Notes under the pieces: model-generated
What the model saw: the letters and a program-made list of their open reading frames with translations, nothing else
Told to the model about the DNA's origin: nothing
Databases searched by the model: none
From: Ruminococcus sp.
GTDB taxonomy: Bacteria > Bacillota > Clostridia > Oscillospirales > Ruminococcaceae
Direction of reading: 5' to 3'
Assembly (NCBI RefSeq): GCF_019423705.1
Contig: NZ_JAHZAX010000007.1
Span: 105,842 to 169,841, forward strand
Length of the DNA stretch: 64,000 nucleotides
Position numbers and translations under genes: made by a program
Shown: positions 1 through 8,839 of the stretch, piece by piece
Numbering within the stretch: the first letter of the stretch is position 1
Layout of the letters: each line of letters starts with the position of its first letter

Positions 1-1264
1 GGCGAAGATATATATAAAAGCAGGTGACGGCGGCGACGGCGCAGTTTCCTTTCACCGTGAGAAATACGTTGCGGCAGGCGGCCCGGACGGCGGTGACGGC
101 GGCAAGGGCGGAAATATTGTTTTCGTTGTGGACGACAATATTTCAAACCTTATAGATTTCAGATATAAAAGAAAATATATCGCCGAAAAAGGACAGAACG
201 GCAGCGGCAAAAATTGCTCGGGCAGGAATGCTCCCGATGTTGTTGTCAAGGTGCCGAGAGGTACTGTGGTGAGAGAGCTCAAAACAGGCAGGATACTCGC
301 CGACCTTTCTACCGACGAGCCTGTCGTTATCGCTCACGGCGGCAAGGGCGGACGTGGCAATGCACACTTTGCTACCTCTACAAGACAGATACCAAAGTTT
401 GCAAAGCCCGGCTTCCGTGGTGATGAGTATGAGGTTATGCTGGAGCTCAAGCTTATCGCTGACGTGGGACTTGTGGGCTTCCCGAATGTGGGCAAATCAA
501 CGCTTATTTCCGTTGTTTCCGCAGCAAAGCCTAAAATCGCCAACTATCACTTTACAACCCTCACACCTGTGCTGGGCGTTGTGAAGATAGAAGAGGGCAA
601 GTCCTTTGTTATGGCTGATATCCCCGGACTTATCGAGGGCGCAAGCGAGGGCGTCGGACTTGGACACGAGTTTTTGCGCCACGTTGAAAGATGCCGCCTT
701 ATCGTCCACGTTATCGACGTTTCGGGCAGCGAGGGCAGAGACCCTATCGAGGACTTTGAAGCCATCAACCACGAGCTGGAGAATTTTTCTATGGAGCTTG
801 CGGAAGCGCCTCAGATCGTTGCGGCAAACAAGAGCGATATGGCTACCCCAGAGCAGATCGAGAGGCTCAGAGAGTATGTTGAGGATAAGGGACTGCTGTT
901 CTATGAGATATCCGCTGCCACCACAAAGGGCACAAAGGAGCTTATGTTCGGCGTGTGGGACAGACTTTCCGTCCTGCCCCCTGTTAAACAGTTCGAGGCT
1001 CAGCCGCTCACGCAGGAAGAGCTTGACGACAAGCTCGTTTCAAAGAAGGACTTCCGTGTCACCGTGGAGGACGGAGTTTATTTCGTGGAAGCAGATTGGC
1101 TTTGGGATATCCTCAGAACGGCGGATATGGAGGACTATTCGTCCCTCCAGTATTTCCAGAACGTCCTGCGTACCAGCGGCATAATCGACAAGCTTGAAGA
1201 AATGGGTATCGACGAGGGCGACACGGTTTCTATATTCGACTTTGAGTTCGAGTATCTGCGATAG
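1..1264 (+). CDS. obg: GTPase Obg/CgtA, 5' end cut by the window
   Basis: Ribosome-associated essential GTPase of the Obg family (50S maturation, stringent response). The reading frame is open from base 2, so the gene starts just upstream of the window. The opening residues KIYIKAGDGGDGAVSFHREK are the glycine-rich Obg fold, which needs only a few more N-terminal residues. The G domain follows, with G1 GFPNVGKS (bases 479-502), G3 DIPG (619-630), G4 NKSD (829-840) and G5-like SAAT. A C-terminal OCT domain (about bases 1000-1264) ends in DFEFEYLR. Only the extreme N-terminus is missing. The mini-RNase III gene follows at once, so the two are probably cotranscribed. Confidence 0.97.
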   Translation, partial: AKIYIKAGDGGDGAVSFHREKYVAAGGPDGGDGGKGGNIVFVVDDNISNLIDFRYKRKYIAEKGQNGSGKNCSGRNAPDVVVKVPRGTVVRELKTGRILADLSTDEPVVIAHGGKGGRGNAHFATSTRQIPKFAKPGFRGDEYEVMLELKLIADVGLVGFPNVGKSTLISVVSAAKPKIANYHFTTLTPVLGVVKIEEGKSFVMADIPGLIEGASEGVGLGHEFLRHVERCRLIVHVIDVSGSEGRDPIEDFEAINHELENFSMELAEAPQIVAANKSDMATPEQIERLREYVEDKGLLFYEISAATTKGTKELMFGVWDRLSVLPPVKQFEAQPLTQEELDDKLVSKKDFRVTVEDGVYFVEADWLWDILRTADMEDYSSLQYFQNVLRTSGIIDKLEEMGIDEGDTVSIFDFEFEYLR

Positions 1265-1309
1265 GAGATAGGGGGAGTTTTTACGGAAAAGCTTTCTGAC
1301 AGAGAAGCT

Positions 1310-1705
1310 ATGCAGTATTCGCCGCTTGCCCTTGCTTTTATCGGCGACGGAGTTTATGAGATGAGGGTCAGAGAGAAGCTTATCCTTGGTGCGAATATGC
1401 CTGCTGACAAGCTCCACAAGCTGACTGTTAAAAGGGTCTGTGCTGAGTATCAGGCGCAGGCTGTACATAAATGGATAGAGGACGGTTTGCTTGACGAGCA
1501 GGAGACGGAGCTTTTCAAGCGTGGCAGAAACGCTAAAGGCATTAATGCGCCGAGACATTCCACCGTTGGCGAATACCGTGCCGCAACAGGGCTGGAGTGC
1601 CTTTTCGGATTTCTGTATCTCACAGGCCGTGAGGACAGGATAACAGAGCTTTTTGAATCCGCCTGGGCGATTGGCGAAGATAATAAAGATAATAAAGATA
1701 ATTGA
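1310..1705 (+). CDS. mrnC: Mini-ribonuclease III (23S rRNA maturation)
   Basis: RNase III-like endonuclease without a dsRNA-binding domain; in Bacillus it trims the ends of 23S rRNA. LALAFIGDGVYEMRVRE carries the catalytic Asp/Glu region, and LFKRGRNAK and GLECLFGFLYLTG match the family. The C-terminus is a low-complexity DNKDNKDN tail from a short triplet expansion. The start is uncertain. ATG 1310 lacks a good ribosome-binding site and gives an N-terminus about ten residues shorter than usual. The strong purine run at 1270-1277 is spaced for ACG 1283, and translation from there (TEKLSDREAMQYSPLALAF) looks family-like. A rare ACG start is therefore possible. Confidence 0.93.
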   Translation: MQYSPLALAFIGDGVYEMRVREKLILGANMPADKLHKLTVKRVCAEYQAQAVHKWIEDGLLDEQETELFKRGRNAKGINAPRHSTVGEYRAATGLECLFGFLYLTGREDRITELFESAWAIGEDNKDNKDN

Positions 1706-1768
1706 GTTTAGTTAATGTTCAATATTCGGGGCATTGAGAAAAAAGCCCTGCGCAGACGTTACGTTTGT

Positions 1769-1794
1769 GTAGGGGCGAACATTGTTCGCCCGTT
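1769..1794 (+). repeat. Intergenic palindromic repeat, type A
   Basis: Copy of the window-wide family: GTAGGGGCGAAC, spacer ATT, GTTCGCCCGTT. It lies between mrnC and yebC. An 8-base inverted pair CAATATTC (1720-1727) / GAATATTG (1815-1822) flanks it and may mark the limits of a larger element. Confidence 0.85.
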
Positions 1795-1874
1795 GGCTGT
1801 TGTTTTTTTAGACTGAATATTGTGTATTTTATAAATTTACATTTCAAATTTTTACATATTAAGGAGTGAATCAA

Positions 1875-2618
1875 ATGTCAGGTCATTCAAAATGGGAAAA
1901 CATTAAGAGAAAAAAGGGTGCGACTGACGCCGCAAGAGCAAAGATATTCACAAAGATCGGCAGAGAGATCGCAGTTGTAGTTAAGCAGGGCGGCGCAGAC
2001 CCGGCAGGCAATGCAAAGCTCAGAGACCTTATCGCAAAGGCAAAGTCAAACAACGTGCCTAATGACAATATCGAAAGAATTATCAAGAAGGCGGCTGGCG
2101 ACGGCGACAAGAACAGCTATGAGTCAATGGTATACGAGGGCTATGGTCCTAGCGGTGTAGCCGTTATCGTTGAGTGCCTTACAGACAACAAGAACAGAAC
2201 AGCAGGCGATATCCGTCACTTCTTCGATAAGTTCGGCGGCAATATGGGTACATCAGGCTGCGTATCATTTATGTTCTCAGACGTTGGAACAGTCGTTATC
2301 GAAAACAACGGCGCTGACGAGGACAAGATTATGGAAGACTGCTTCGAGGCAGGCGCTGACGATTTCAACGTTGAGGACGACGTTATCGAGATCGCTTGCG
2401 ACCCTAACAAGGTATCCGCAGTAAGAGAAGCTCTCGAAGGTATGGGCTACAAGGTGCTTTCCGCAGAGGCAGAGAAAGTTCCTTCCAACTACACAACTAT
2501 CGAGGACGAGGACGCAATAAAGAAAATGGGTCTCCTTCTCGAGCACCTCGAGGACGACGACGATGTTCAGAACGTTTATCACAACTGGGAGAATATGCCG
2601 GCCGAAGAAGAGGAATAA
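1875..2618 (+). CDS. yebC: YebC/PmpR-family protein (TACO1 homologue)
   Basis: Full-length member (247 residues) of the YebC family. These cytosolic proteins were described as DNA-binding regulators and more recently as ribosome-associated factors that relieve stalling. The family signature MSGHSKWENIKRKKGATDA is intact at the N-terminus, followed by the three-domain body and an acidic end. ATG 1875 is chosen over GTG 1866 because AAGGAG (1861-1866) sits eight bases before it and because the family begins MSGHSKW. It appears to be transcribed alone; a terminator follows directly. Confidence 0.96.
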   Translation: MSGHSKWENIKRKKGATDAARAKIFTKIGREIAVVVKQGGADPAGNAKLRDLIAKAKSNNVPNDNIERIIKKAAGDGDKNSYESMVYEGYGPSGVAVIVECLTDNKNRTAGDIRHFFDKFGGNMGTSGCVSFMFSDVGTVVIENNGADEDKIMEDCFEAGADDFNVEDDVIEIACDPNKVSAVREALEGMGYKVLSAEAEKVPSNYTTIEDEDAIKKMGLLLEHLEDDDDVQNVYHNWENMPAEEEE

Positions 2619-2660
2619 GCTCCGAGAGGTATATTTTACCGCAAAAAGCATATAATAATA

Positions 2661-2697
2661 GCCGATCTGTTATGGGACAGGTCGGCTTTATTTTGTC
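2661..2697 (+). terminator. Terminator of yebC
   Basis: GCCGATCTGT (2661-2670) pairs with ACAGGTCGGC (2677-2686), ten pairs with one G-U. TTTATTTTGT follows. Confidence 0.85.
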
Positions 2698-2761
2698 ACA
2701 AAAAGTGTAAAAATGACTGAATTAATCGAGGGGAACATATTTGTAATTGTATGTTGTGCTA

Positions 2762-2790
2762 TTGACATAAATCGGGTTATAGTATATAAT
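2762..2790 (+). promoter_or_regulatory. Sigma-A promoter of the WG-repeat lipoprotein gene
   Basis: TTGACA (2762-2767), 17-base spacer, TATAAT (2785-2790): both boxes perfect. The leader to the ATG is about 100 bases. Confidence 0.85.
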
Positions 2791-2895
2791 AATCGTATGT
2801 GTGGATATTGCCGCAGGAGATATAAATATAAAAATAAAAAATTAAACAAAATGCGGCAGTCTCAGAAAGAAGCAGAAAATGATAGGAGGAAACTT

Positions 2896-4215
2896 ATGAA
2901 CAAGTATATTTGTTCCGCTCTTACTGCTGCCATTGCAGGTGCAATGCTCACGGGCTGTTCAATGCCTTGGGAAAACGGCAGCGGCGAAGATACCGCTCCC
3001 GACGGATATTCCTATACTGCCGATTCAAATTCTCAGCAGGAGCAGGCGTATTATTGGCTGCTCGAGCCGAGCATAAGCGCAGATAATATCATATCCTTCG
3101 ACGGCAGTCAGGTCGACCCCGATAACGAGCAGAACACGGCGTATGCAAGCTACTCTGTTATAAGACAGGGCGGAAAATACGGTATCATAGATTATGACGG
3201 CTCTATGGTAGTTCCTGCCGAGTATGACGATTATTATACCTGCTGGTGCGGCGAGGTAACGCTTTATAACGTTATCGACGAGAAAAACGGCGAGTATGAA
3301 TATTGCAGTATCGACAGTTCTAACCAAGTCGTAAATTATGTGGCCGATCATCACGACAGCTCTCCTGAGTATTTCTGGAACGGCGAGGAGAAGCAGATAT
3401 ACGTCAAGAATAAAGACGAGGATTACGGCAGAGAATATACAGGCAAAAAGGCTGTCGTAGTCAGCGAGGCTGATATCGCAAAGAACGATAACGGCTATTA
3501 CGACATCACGCCTAAGAAGGATTCCCTCTATGGATTGGCTAAAAAAGACAAGCTCATACTTGATATAAAATATGCTGATTATTATGCTCCTGCCTATAAG
3601 GGCGCAGGGCTCACTTGTATCGCATTTCAGAATGACGAGGGCAAGTGGGGCTATGTCGGCTCTGACGGCAAGACGATAATAGATTTCAAGTGCGACGGCG
3701 ATATGAGCACATACGGCGGCAGGATAATCGACGACGAAATGGCAACTCACCCATATCTTTTCACGGGAGATTACGTTCCTGTTTCCATAAACGCTTCTTA
3801 TGGCTATTACAATATCGACGGCGAGTGCATAATAAATCCGGGCGAGTTCGAGCAGGCAAGACCTGTCCACAACGGCAAAGCTTGGGTGAGAAAGAACGGA
3901 ATGTGGGGCGTTATCAGAATAGGCGAAGCTCCTGCCGAGGACGAGTCCTCTGAGGAAGAGACAAGCACCACCACGACCACCACAACGGCAATGACGACTT
4001 CCGCAAGCACTTCCGCTTCCACAACAACAGCTTCCAGCACAACGGCTTCCGAAGCTACCACAACTACAACGGCTTCACAAGCCACCGAACCTGTGACAAC
4101 TCCTAGCGAGACCCAGCCGACGGAAACTGAGCCGCCTGTTACAGAGCCGCCTGTTACCGAACCTGTGGTAACAGACCCGATCGTTACAGATCCCGAGCCA
4201 ATACCGGCGGAATAA
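2896..4215 (+). CDS. WG-repeat lipoprotein with Thr/Pro-rich tail
   Basis: Predicted surface lipoprotein of 439 residues. ATG 2896 follows AGGAGGA (2884-2890); a longer upstream open frame is rejected because it would include the promoter. The signal peptide ends in lipobox LTGC (Cys about residue 21). The body carries WG/KWG-type repeats (GKYGIIDYDGSMVVPAEYD, GKWGYVGSDGKTIIDF, GMWGVIRIG), a beta repeat typical of extracellular Firmicute proteins. About 100 C-terminal residues are Thr/Ser-rich, then Pro-Thr-Glu repeats (TEPPVTEPPVTEPVVTDP), with no membrane anchor or sorting signal. The specific function is unknown. Confidence 0.88.
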   Translation: MNKYICSALTAAIAGAMLTGCSMPWENGSGEDTAPDGYSYTADSNSQQEQAYYWLLEPSISADNIISFDGSQVDPDNEQNTAYASYSVIRQGGKYGIIDYDGSMVVPAEYDDYYTCWCGEVTLYNVIDEKNGEYEYCSIDSSNQVVNYVADHHDSSPEYFWNGEEKQIYVKNKDEDYGREYTGKKAVVVSEADIAKNDNGYYDITPKKDSLYGLAKKDKLILDIKYADYYAPAYKGAGLTCIAFQNDEGKWGYVGSDGKTIIDFKCDGDMSTYGGRIIDDEMATHPYLFTGDYVPVSINASYGYYNIDGECIINPGEFEQARPVHNGKAWVRKNGMWGVIRIGEAPAEDESSEEETSTTTTTTTAMTTSASTSASTTTASSTTASEATTTTTASQATEPVTTPSETQPTETEPPVTEPPVTEPVVTDPIVTDPEPIPAE

Positions 4216-4263
4216 TGTGCAAACGAGATATGGCGCAGAAAAAATAGAACAGCGAATATACAC

Positions 4264-4440
4264 GGGCGAACGATGTTCGTCCGTTTTACTTTGTTGAAAA
4301 ATGTTCAAACAAGTGGGACGTCGAGGACGCCGTCCAATGGGACGCAGACGTCCCCTACAAATTACGTAAATGCGTTGTTTTTTGTAGGGGCGAAAATTGT
4401 TGTTCGACAAGGCTCACAACAATTTGAGGTCGCCCGTTTT
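4264..4440. repeat. Cluster of three palindromic repeats (types A, C, D)
   Basis: This holds most of the 412-base gap before purB. 4264-4286 is a type A copy lacking GTAG (GGGCGAACGATGTTCGTCC). 4308-4358 is a minus-strand type C compound with two GGGACG...CGTCC centres, ending CCCCTAC. 4384-4440 is a type D copy, GTAGGGGCGAAAATTGTTG...CAACAATTT...GCCCGTT. The three abut almost directly, in mixed orientation. Confidence 0.8.
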
Positions 4441-4555
4441 GCTTTGTCCGTTTGTGTTTCGTTGATGTTCTGACTTATGTTCTTGTCCAATGTCTGCAAA
4501 GTTTTGTTTTGCCACATTTGTGCCGACTTTTTTTGCTTTTTATCCCCCTCAGCTA

Positions 4556-4584
4556 TTGTAAAGAGCCCGAAAATATGTTATAAT
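4556..4584 (+). promoter_or_regulatory. Sigma-A promoter of purB
   Basis: TTGTAA (4556-4561), 17-base spacer, TATAAT (4579-4584). The leader is about 37 bases, so no riboswitch fits here. Confidence 0.7.
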
Positions 4585-4627
4585 GTATACATATTGTTTT
4601 GTATTAAAAACGAAAGAGGTTGAAACT

Positions 4628-6064
4628 ATGACAAATTCTTACGAAAGCCCATTCTGCACAAGATATGCCAGCAAGGAAATGCAGTTTATTTTCTCCGCTG
4701 ACAAGAAGTTCACAACTTGGAGAAAGCTGTGGGTAGCACTTGCAAGAGCTGAAATGAAGCTCGGCCTCGGCGTTACTCAGGAGCAGGTAGATGAGCTGGA
4801 AGCTAATATCGAAAATATCGACTATGAAGTTGCTGCAAAGCGTGAAAAGGAAGTCCGCCACGACGTTATGTCACACGTTTACGCTTACGGACAGGTCTGC
4901 CCAAAGGCTGCTGGTATTATCCACCTTGGCGCAACTTCCTGCTATGTGGGCGATAATACAGACGTTATCATTATGAGAGACGCCCTCAAGGTAGTAAAGA
5001 GAAAGCTCGTCAAAGTTATCGACCAGCTTGCAAAGTTCGCTGATAAGTATAAGTCTCTCCCTTGCCTTGCTTATACACACCTCCAGCCTGCTCAGCTTAC
5101 CACCGTGGGCAAGAGAGCGACCCTTTGGTGCAATGAGCTTCTTATGGATCTGGAAGATCTCGATTTCAGACTTGCTAACCTCAAGCTTCTCGGCTCAAAG
5201 GGCACAACAGGCACGCAGGCTTCATTTATGGAGCTTTTCCAGGGCGATACAGACAAGATCAAAGATCTTGAAAAGATGATCGCAGAGGAAATGGGCTTTG
5301 ACGCTGTGGTTCCTGTTTCGGGTCAGACTTATTCAAGAAAAATGGATTATCAGGTTTGCTCAGTTCTCGCAGGCATTGCACAGTCCGCAATGAAGTTCTC
5401 CAACGATATAAGGATTCTTCAGTCATTCAAGGAGATCGAAGAGCCATTCGAAAAAAATCAGATCGGTTCTTCCGCAATGGCATACAAGAGAAACCCAATG
5501 AGAGACGAGAGAATCACATCTCTTGCAAGATACGTTATCTGCGATGTTCTCAACCCTGCATTCACAGCAGGCACACAATGGTTCGAGAGAACTCTTGACG
5601 ACTCTGCAAACAAGAGGATATCCGTAGCTGAAGCATTCCTCGGCGTTGACGCTATCCTTAACATTATGCTCAATGTTACCGACCCAGAGAACGGCCTTGT
5701 TGTATACGACAAGATCATCACAAGAAGAGTTATGGCTGAGCTGCCATTTATGGCAACTGAGAACATTATGATGGACGCCGTTATGAAGGGCGGAAACAGA
5801 CAGGAGCTTCACGAGAGAATCAGAGAGTATTCAATGGTTGCAGGCGCAAGAGTCAAGAAGGAAGGCCTTGATAACAATCTCTGCGAGCTTATCCTTAACG
5901 ACCCGATGTTCAAGATAACAAAGGAAGAAATGGACAAGATCATGAAACCTGAAAACTTCATCGGCAGATGCCCACAGCAGGTGGACGAGTTCATCGAAAA
6001 CTGCGTAAAGCCTGTAATAGAGGCAAACGGCGTTTCTGACGATGTTGCAGAGATAAACGTATAG
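4628..6064 (+). CDS. purB: Adenylosuccinate lyase
   Basis: Catalyses two beta-eliminations in purine synthesis: SAICAR to AICAR, and adenylosuccinate to AMP. The 478-residue protein has the fumarase/aspartase superfamily body. LGATSCYVGDNTD contributes to the active site, THLQPAQLTTVGKRA holds the general-acid histidine, and GSSAMAYKRNPMRDERI is the signature flexible loop with the catalytic serine. ATG 4628 is used, preceded by GAAAGAGG (4612-4619). It is not in a pur operon here: both neighbours are unrelated and it has its own promoter. Confidence 0.97.
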   Translation: MTNSYESPFCTRYASKEMQFIFSADKKFTTWRKLWVALARAEMKLGLGVTQEQVDELEANIENIDYEVAAKREKEVRHDVMSHVYAYGQVCPKAAGIIHLGATSCYVGDNTDVIIMRDALKVVKRKLVKVIDQLAKFADKYKSLPCLAYTHLQPAQLTTVGKRATLWCNELLMDLEDLDFRLANLKLLGSKGTTGTQASFMELFQGDTDKIKDLEKMIAEEMGFDAVVPVSGQTYSRKMDYQVCSVLAGIAQSAMKFSNDIRILQSFKEIEEPFEKNQIGSSAMAYKRNPMRDERITSLARYVICDVLNPAFTAGTQWFERTLDDSANKRISVAEAFLGVDAILNIMLNVTDPENGLVVYDKIITRRVMAELPFMATENIMMDAVMKGGNRQELHERIREYSMVAGARVKKEGLDNNLCELILNDPMFKITKEEMDKIMKPENFIGRCPQQVDEFIENCVKPVIEANGVSDDVAEINV

Positions 6065-6207
6065 ATCAACGACTTTGAAAGCAGTAGTTCCTCAATAGAA
6101 TATATATAACCTGTTGTTCTCTTCGATCTTTCGGAGGGGACAACTTAGTATACGCAACACAGCACAGCTTTATAGTGTTAAGATTTTTGAGCAATGGTTC
6201 GTCAATT

Positions 6208-6232
6208 GTAGGGGAGAACAGCGTTCGCCCTT
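6208..6232 (+). repeat. Palindromic repeat, type A (degenerate)
   Basis: GTAGGGGAGAAC, then GTTCGCCC and a T run. One arm carries a C-to-A change, so the palindrome is imperfect. Confidence 0.7.
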
Positions 6233-6294
6233 TTTGTCTGCAACTTTTTTGAAAGCCTGATAGTGTTGCGTTCAGTTTCGAGGTGAAAAACAAA

Positions 6295-6930
6295 ATGGAA
6301 CAGCTTGATATGACCACACTTGAAAAATACAAGAAAAGCGCCGCCGAGATATTCGACAGGCTCGCTATCGCAATGAAAAGTCCTGATGGCTATGTTCATC
6401 CGCAATCGCTGCTTTGCTGCATAGGCTCGCTGGTCGGCTTTTCCTGTCAAGAGGACGTGAGAAGGCTTTACCTCAATGCCGACACCACCGAGCAGGATAT
6501 TTTCACCGTGTTCGAGGACAAGGCAGGCAGAAAGTATTTTTACGGCGATATAATCGACCAGCTCCTTGTGGGCAACACCTATTCGGTGTGGGCGTTTACG
6601 GCAGGGGTGCTCAAACGCCTTGAAGAACCTTATACGGACGTTGGCGAAATGCTCCGCTACACGGCCGCAAACGCCGGCGGACAAAGCTTCGGCAAGGTGC
6701 GAAACTGCACGACCGGAGAGACAGTTCAGGGCTATATAAAGCTTCTTTGGAAAGCACTTTTGCCTATTGCAGAAAAGGCCGCCGACAAGGGCGACTTGCA
6801 CGTTATTTTCGGCTTGTGCGCACAAAGGGCTATTATGACCTGCAAAAGCGCAATAACAGTTTCGGAATGTGCAAGAATAATAATGGAAAGCGCATTGACA
6901 GGCGCAAGGCTGGATTATAAGGATTTGTAA
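6295..6930 (+). CDS. Conserved hypothetical cytosolic protein
   Basis: A 211-residue soluble protein that I do not recognise. It has no signal peptide or membrane segment. It appears mostly helical, with an aromatic-rich middle (KYFYGDIIDQLLVGNTYSVW) and cysteines at CCIG, NCTTG, GLCAQ and SECARI. ATG 6295 is preferred to GTG 6283 because GAGGTG (6280-6285) lies nine bases upstream of the ATG. It precedes a lipoprotein gene by only 36 bases with no terminator between, so the two may be cotranscribed. The frame is long and codon use matches the neighbours, supporting a real gene. Confidence 0.7.
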   Translation: MEQLDMTTLEKYKKSAAEIFDRLAIAMKSPDGYVHPQSLLCCIGSLVGFSCQEDVRRLYLNADTTEQDIFTVFEDKAGRKYFYGDIIDQLLVGNTYSVWAFTAGVLKRLEEPYTDVGEMLRYTAANAGGQSFGKVRNCTTGETVQGYIKLLWKALLPIAEKAADKGDLHVIFGLCAQRAIMTCKSAITVSECARIIMESALTGARLDYKDL

Positions 6931-6966
6931 AAAGTGGAAAAGTAAAAAATATAGGGTGAATTTAAT

Positions 6967-8100
6967 ATGAACAACAGCAGAAAAATGGCGTTATCGCTGG
7001 CATTGTTTGCGGCACTTTTGTCGGCAATGTTATGCGCCTGTGGTCCTGTTGAGGACGCCGCAAACAACGTAGATAACGACAGCAGTCAGATTTCAACGGA
7101 AGCAGTTTCAGATATTGATGACAGCCTGCCTTTGCCCAACAGCACGGGCGAAAGTTCAGAGCTGGACGATAGTTCACAGGCGGAAATTATCCACGACCCA
7201 GAGCTTATTTGCGATCTTGACGAGATACCATACACCGCAAAATGCACAGTACAGGGCAATTTCGGCGCAGGGGCAAAGCTCACAGATTATTATGGCATTA
7301 ACGCAATGATAAACTCTGACCAGCCGCTTCTGAGTATACCTGTCAAGTATACTGACCCCGATTTTGGCGGCGGCACTATAACTTTTGATTATAGTGATAA
7401 AATGACCGACGAGCAGAAAGCCGACGCTGTCATAATGTACTTTGATGAGGACAGCACCTTCACAAAGCTTGAAAGCTTCAAGAGCGACAACAGCATTTCC
7501 GCAAATATCACCACAGAGGGCGTTTATATGGTCATAGACGGCTATGTTTACGATATGTTCAACGGCGAGGTCTCGGACGAAAGGCGCTATGACGTTGGTA
7601 CAATGACCATAGAGCTGCCCGAATTTTCCACGGCTATCGATATTCCCGACATCGGCAATTTTACCGCCGCAAAGGTGGAAAAGCAGGAGGTCACGATCGA
7701 CGATTTTGACGGCAGGAGCGGTGTTAAGATAATATATGCGAACCTTCTTGACGGCGAGGTCGATGAAAAGTATTATGGCGTTGAGCTAACGTTGTCCTAT
7801 TTCCAGCGCCTTGACAGCACGACAGTTGATGAAATGCTTGATATGTACGCAAAGTCGGCTGATGTGAATACTACCGGCGACGATAATATTTGGCTGGATT
7901 ATCGTGGACTTGACCTTGGAGGTGGCAAGCGTGGCTGCGTCATTGCCGCTCTGAACGAGGGCGAAAGCGTGAATGTTCAAGGGATATACCAGCTTTCTGA
8001 TAGTGAATATATACAATATAATGTGATATTGCCGCTTAAGTATATCTCAATGGTAGAAGCAAGTCTAAACTCGGCGATGACATTTAGTTTTAATAAATGA
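6967..8100 (+). CDS. Lipoprotein of unknown function
   Basis: A 377-residue predicted lipoprotein: basic start, hydrophobic stretch, lipobox LCAC with the lipidated Cys at residue 25. A Ser/Asp/Glu-rich linker of about 40 residues follows. Behind it is a beta-rich domain with CTVQGNFGAG, FGGGTITFDYSDKM and an Ig-like pattern, then a second domain ending in FSFNK. I cannot name a family. It probably sits on the outer face of the membrane. It is downstream of, and possibly cotranscribed with, the unknown gene at 6295; the Fic gene follows 56 bases later. Confidence 0.75.
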   Translation: MNNSRKMALSLALFAALLSAMLCACGPVEDAANNVDNDSSQISTEAVSDIDDSLPLPNSTGESSELDDSSQAEIIHDPELICDLDEIPYTAKCTVQGNFGAGAKLTDYYGINAMINSDQPLLSIPVKYTDPDFGGGTITFDYSDKMTDEQKADAVIMYFDEDSTFTKLESFKSDNSISANITTEGVYMVIDGYVYDMFNGEVSDERRYDVGTMTIELPEFSTAIDIPDIGNFTAAKVEKQEVTIDDFDGRSGVKIIYANLLDGEVDEKYYGVELTLSYFQRLDSTTVDEMLDMYAKSADVNTTGDDNIWLDYRGLDLGGGKRGCVIAALNEGESVNVQGIYQLSDSEYIQYNVILPLKYISMVEASLNSAMTFSFNK

Positions 8101-8156
8101 AATGTTCTATTAATGCAGTAAGCAGATCTTAAACAGCACAAAAGGGGAAGCAATAA

Positions 8157-8753
8157 ATGGCTCTTGAAAATAAACTTGGCATAACAAGCTCAGCAGAACT
8201 TGCTAGGGTCGAGGAGAAGATAAGTAAAGAACGTGCGGCGGAGCTTTTCAGCTCCGGTGCGATCGACAATATGAAGGCAGGAACATTTGCAACGCTTGCC
8301 GAGATACACCGCCGACTTTTTGGCGATATATACGATTTTGCAGGGAAAATTCGCACAGTCAACATTGCAAAGGGCGGATTTCGCTTCGCACCGCTGATGT
8401 ATCTTGAAGCTTCTATTGCGAATATCGAAAAAATGCCACAGAATGACTTTGACAGCATAGTGGAAAAATACGTTGAGATGAACATTGCCCACCCATTCCT
8501 AGAGGGCAACGGCAGGGCAATGCGCATATGGCTGGATATGATGTTCCGCAGCGAGATCGGCAAGGCAGTTGACTGGAGCCTGATCGACAAAGAGGATTAT
8601 CTTCTTGCAATGGAACGCAGCCCCATAAGAGACATTGAGATCAAGCACCTTCTGAAAAATGCTTTGACGACTGATACAGGCAGGGAGATCTTTATGAAAG
8701 GCATAGATCAAAGCTATTACTATGAGGGCTACAATGCGTATAATTTATTTTAA
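8157..8753 (+). CDS. Fic-domain AMP transferase, class III architecture
   Basis: Fic proteins transfer AMP from ATP to Ser/Thr/Tyr of target proteins. The core motif HPFLEGNGR is complete, with the catalytic His at residue 112. At the C-terminus SYYYEG (Ser186, Glu190) matches the inhibitory helix motif S/T-x-x-x-E-G/N. A C-terminal position defines class III Fic proteins such as the Neisseria enzyme, which are auto-inhibited and oligomerisation-controlled. At 198 residues the protein is just the core plus this helix. No antitoxin gene lies next to it, as expected for class III. Targets are unknown. Confidence 0.9.
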   Translation: MALENKLGITSSAELARVEEKISKERAAELFSSGAIDNMKAGTFATLAEIHRRLFGDIYDFAGKIRTVNIAKGGFRFAPLMYLEASIANIEKMPQNDFDSIVEKYVEMNIAHPFLEGNGRAMRIWLDMMFRSEIGKAVDWSLIDKEDYLLAMERSPIRDIEIKHLLKNALTTDTGREIFMKGIDQSYYYEGYNAYNLF

Positions 8754-8764
8754 TTCGGTGACTG

Positions 8765-8803
8765 CTGTACTATGGGAGACTTGCATAGTAGCCCGCAGTA
8801 CAG
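8765..8803 (+). promoter_or_regulatory. Alternative hairpins upstream of metY
   Basis: CTGTACT (8765-8771) can pair with AGTACAG (8797-8803), and TACTATG (8768-8774) with CATAGTA (8784-8790). The two pairings share bases 8768-8771 and so compete. This could be an attenuation device or a decayed terminator. No SAM or T-box motif is present. Confidence 0.35.
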
Positions 8804-8839
8804 ATTATGCGAATAAAAAAAAGAAAGGATTTGATTTGA

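Noticed and set aside
1040..1558. 172-codon minus-strand frame across the obg/mrnC junction
   Set aside because: Overlaps two well-supported genes and has no family features.
2713..2895. Longer N-terminus for the WG-repeat lipoprotein
   Set aside because: The region contains a perfect promoter, and the lipoprotein signal peptide begins at 2896 behind AGGAGGA.
3025..3870. 281-codon minus-strand frame inside the WG-repeat lipoprotein gene
   Set aside because: Shadow of the real gene: no start site, and the plus-strand product has a clear signal peptide and repeats.
8754..8839. SAM riboswitch or T-box upstream of metY
   Set aside because: Only 86 bases are available, and none of the conserved core motifs are present.
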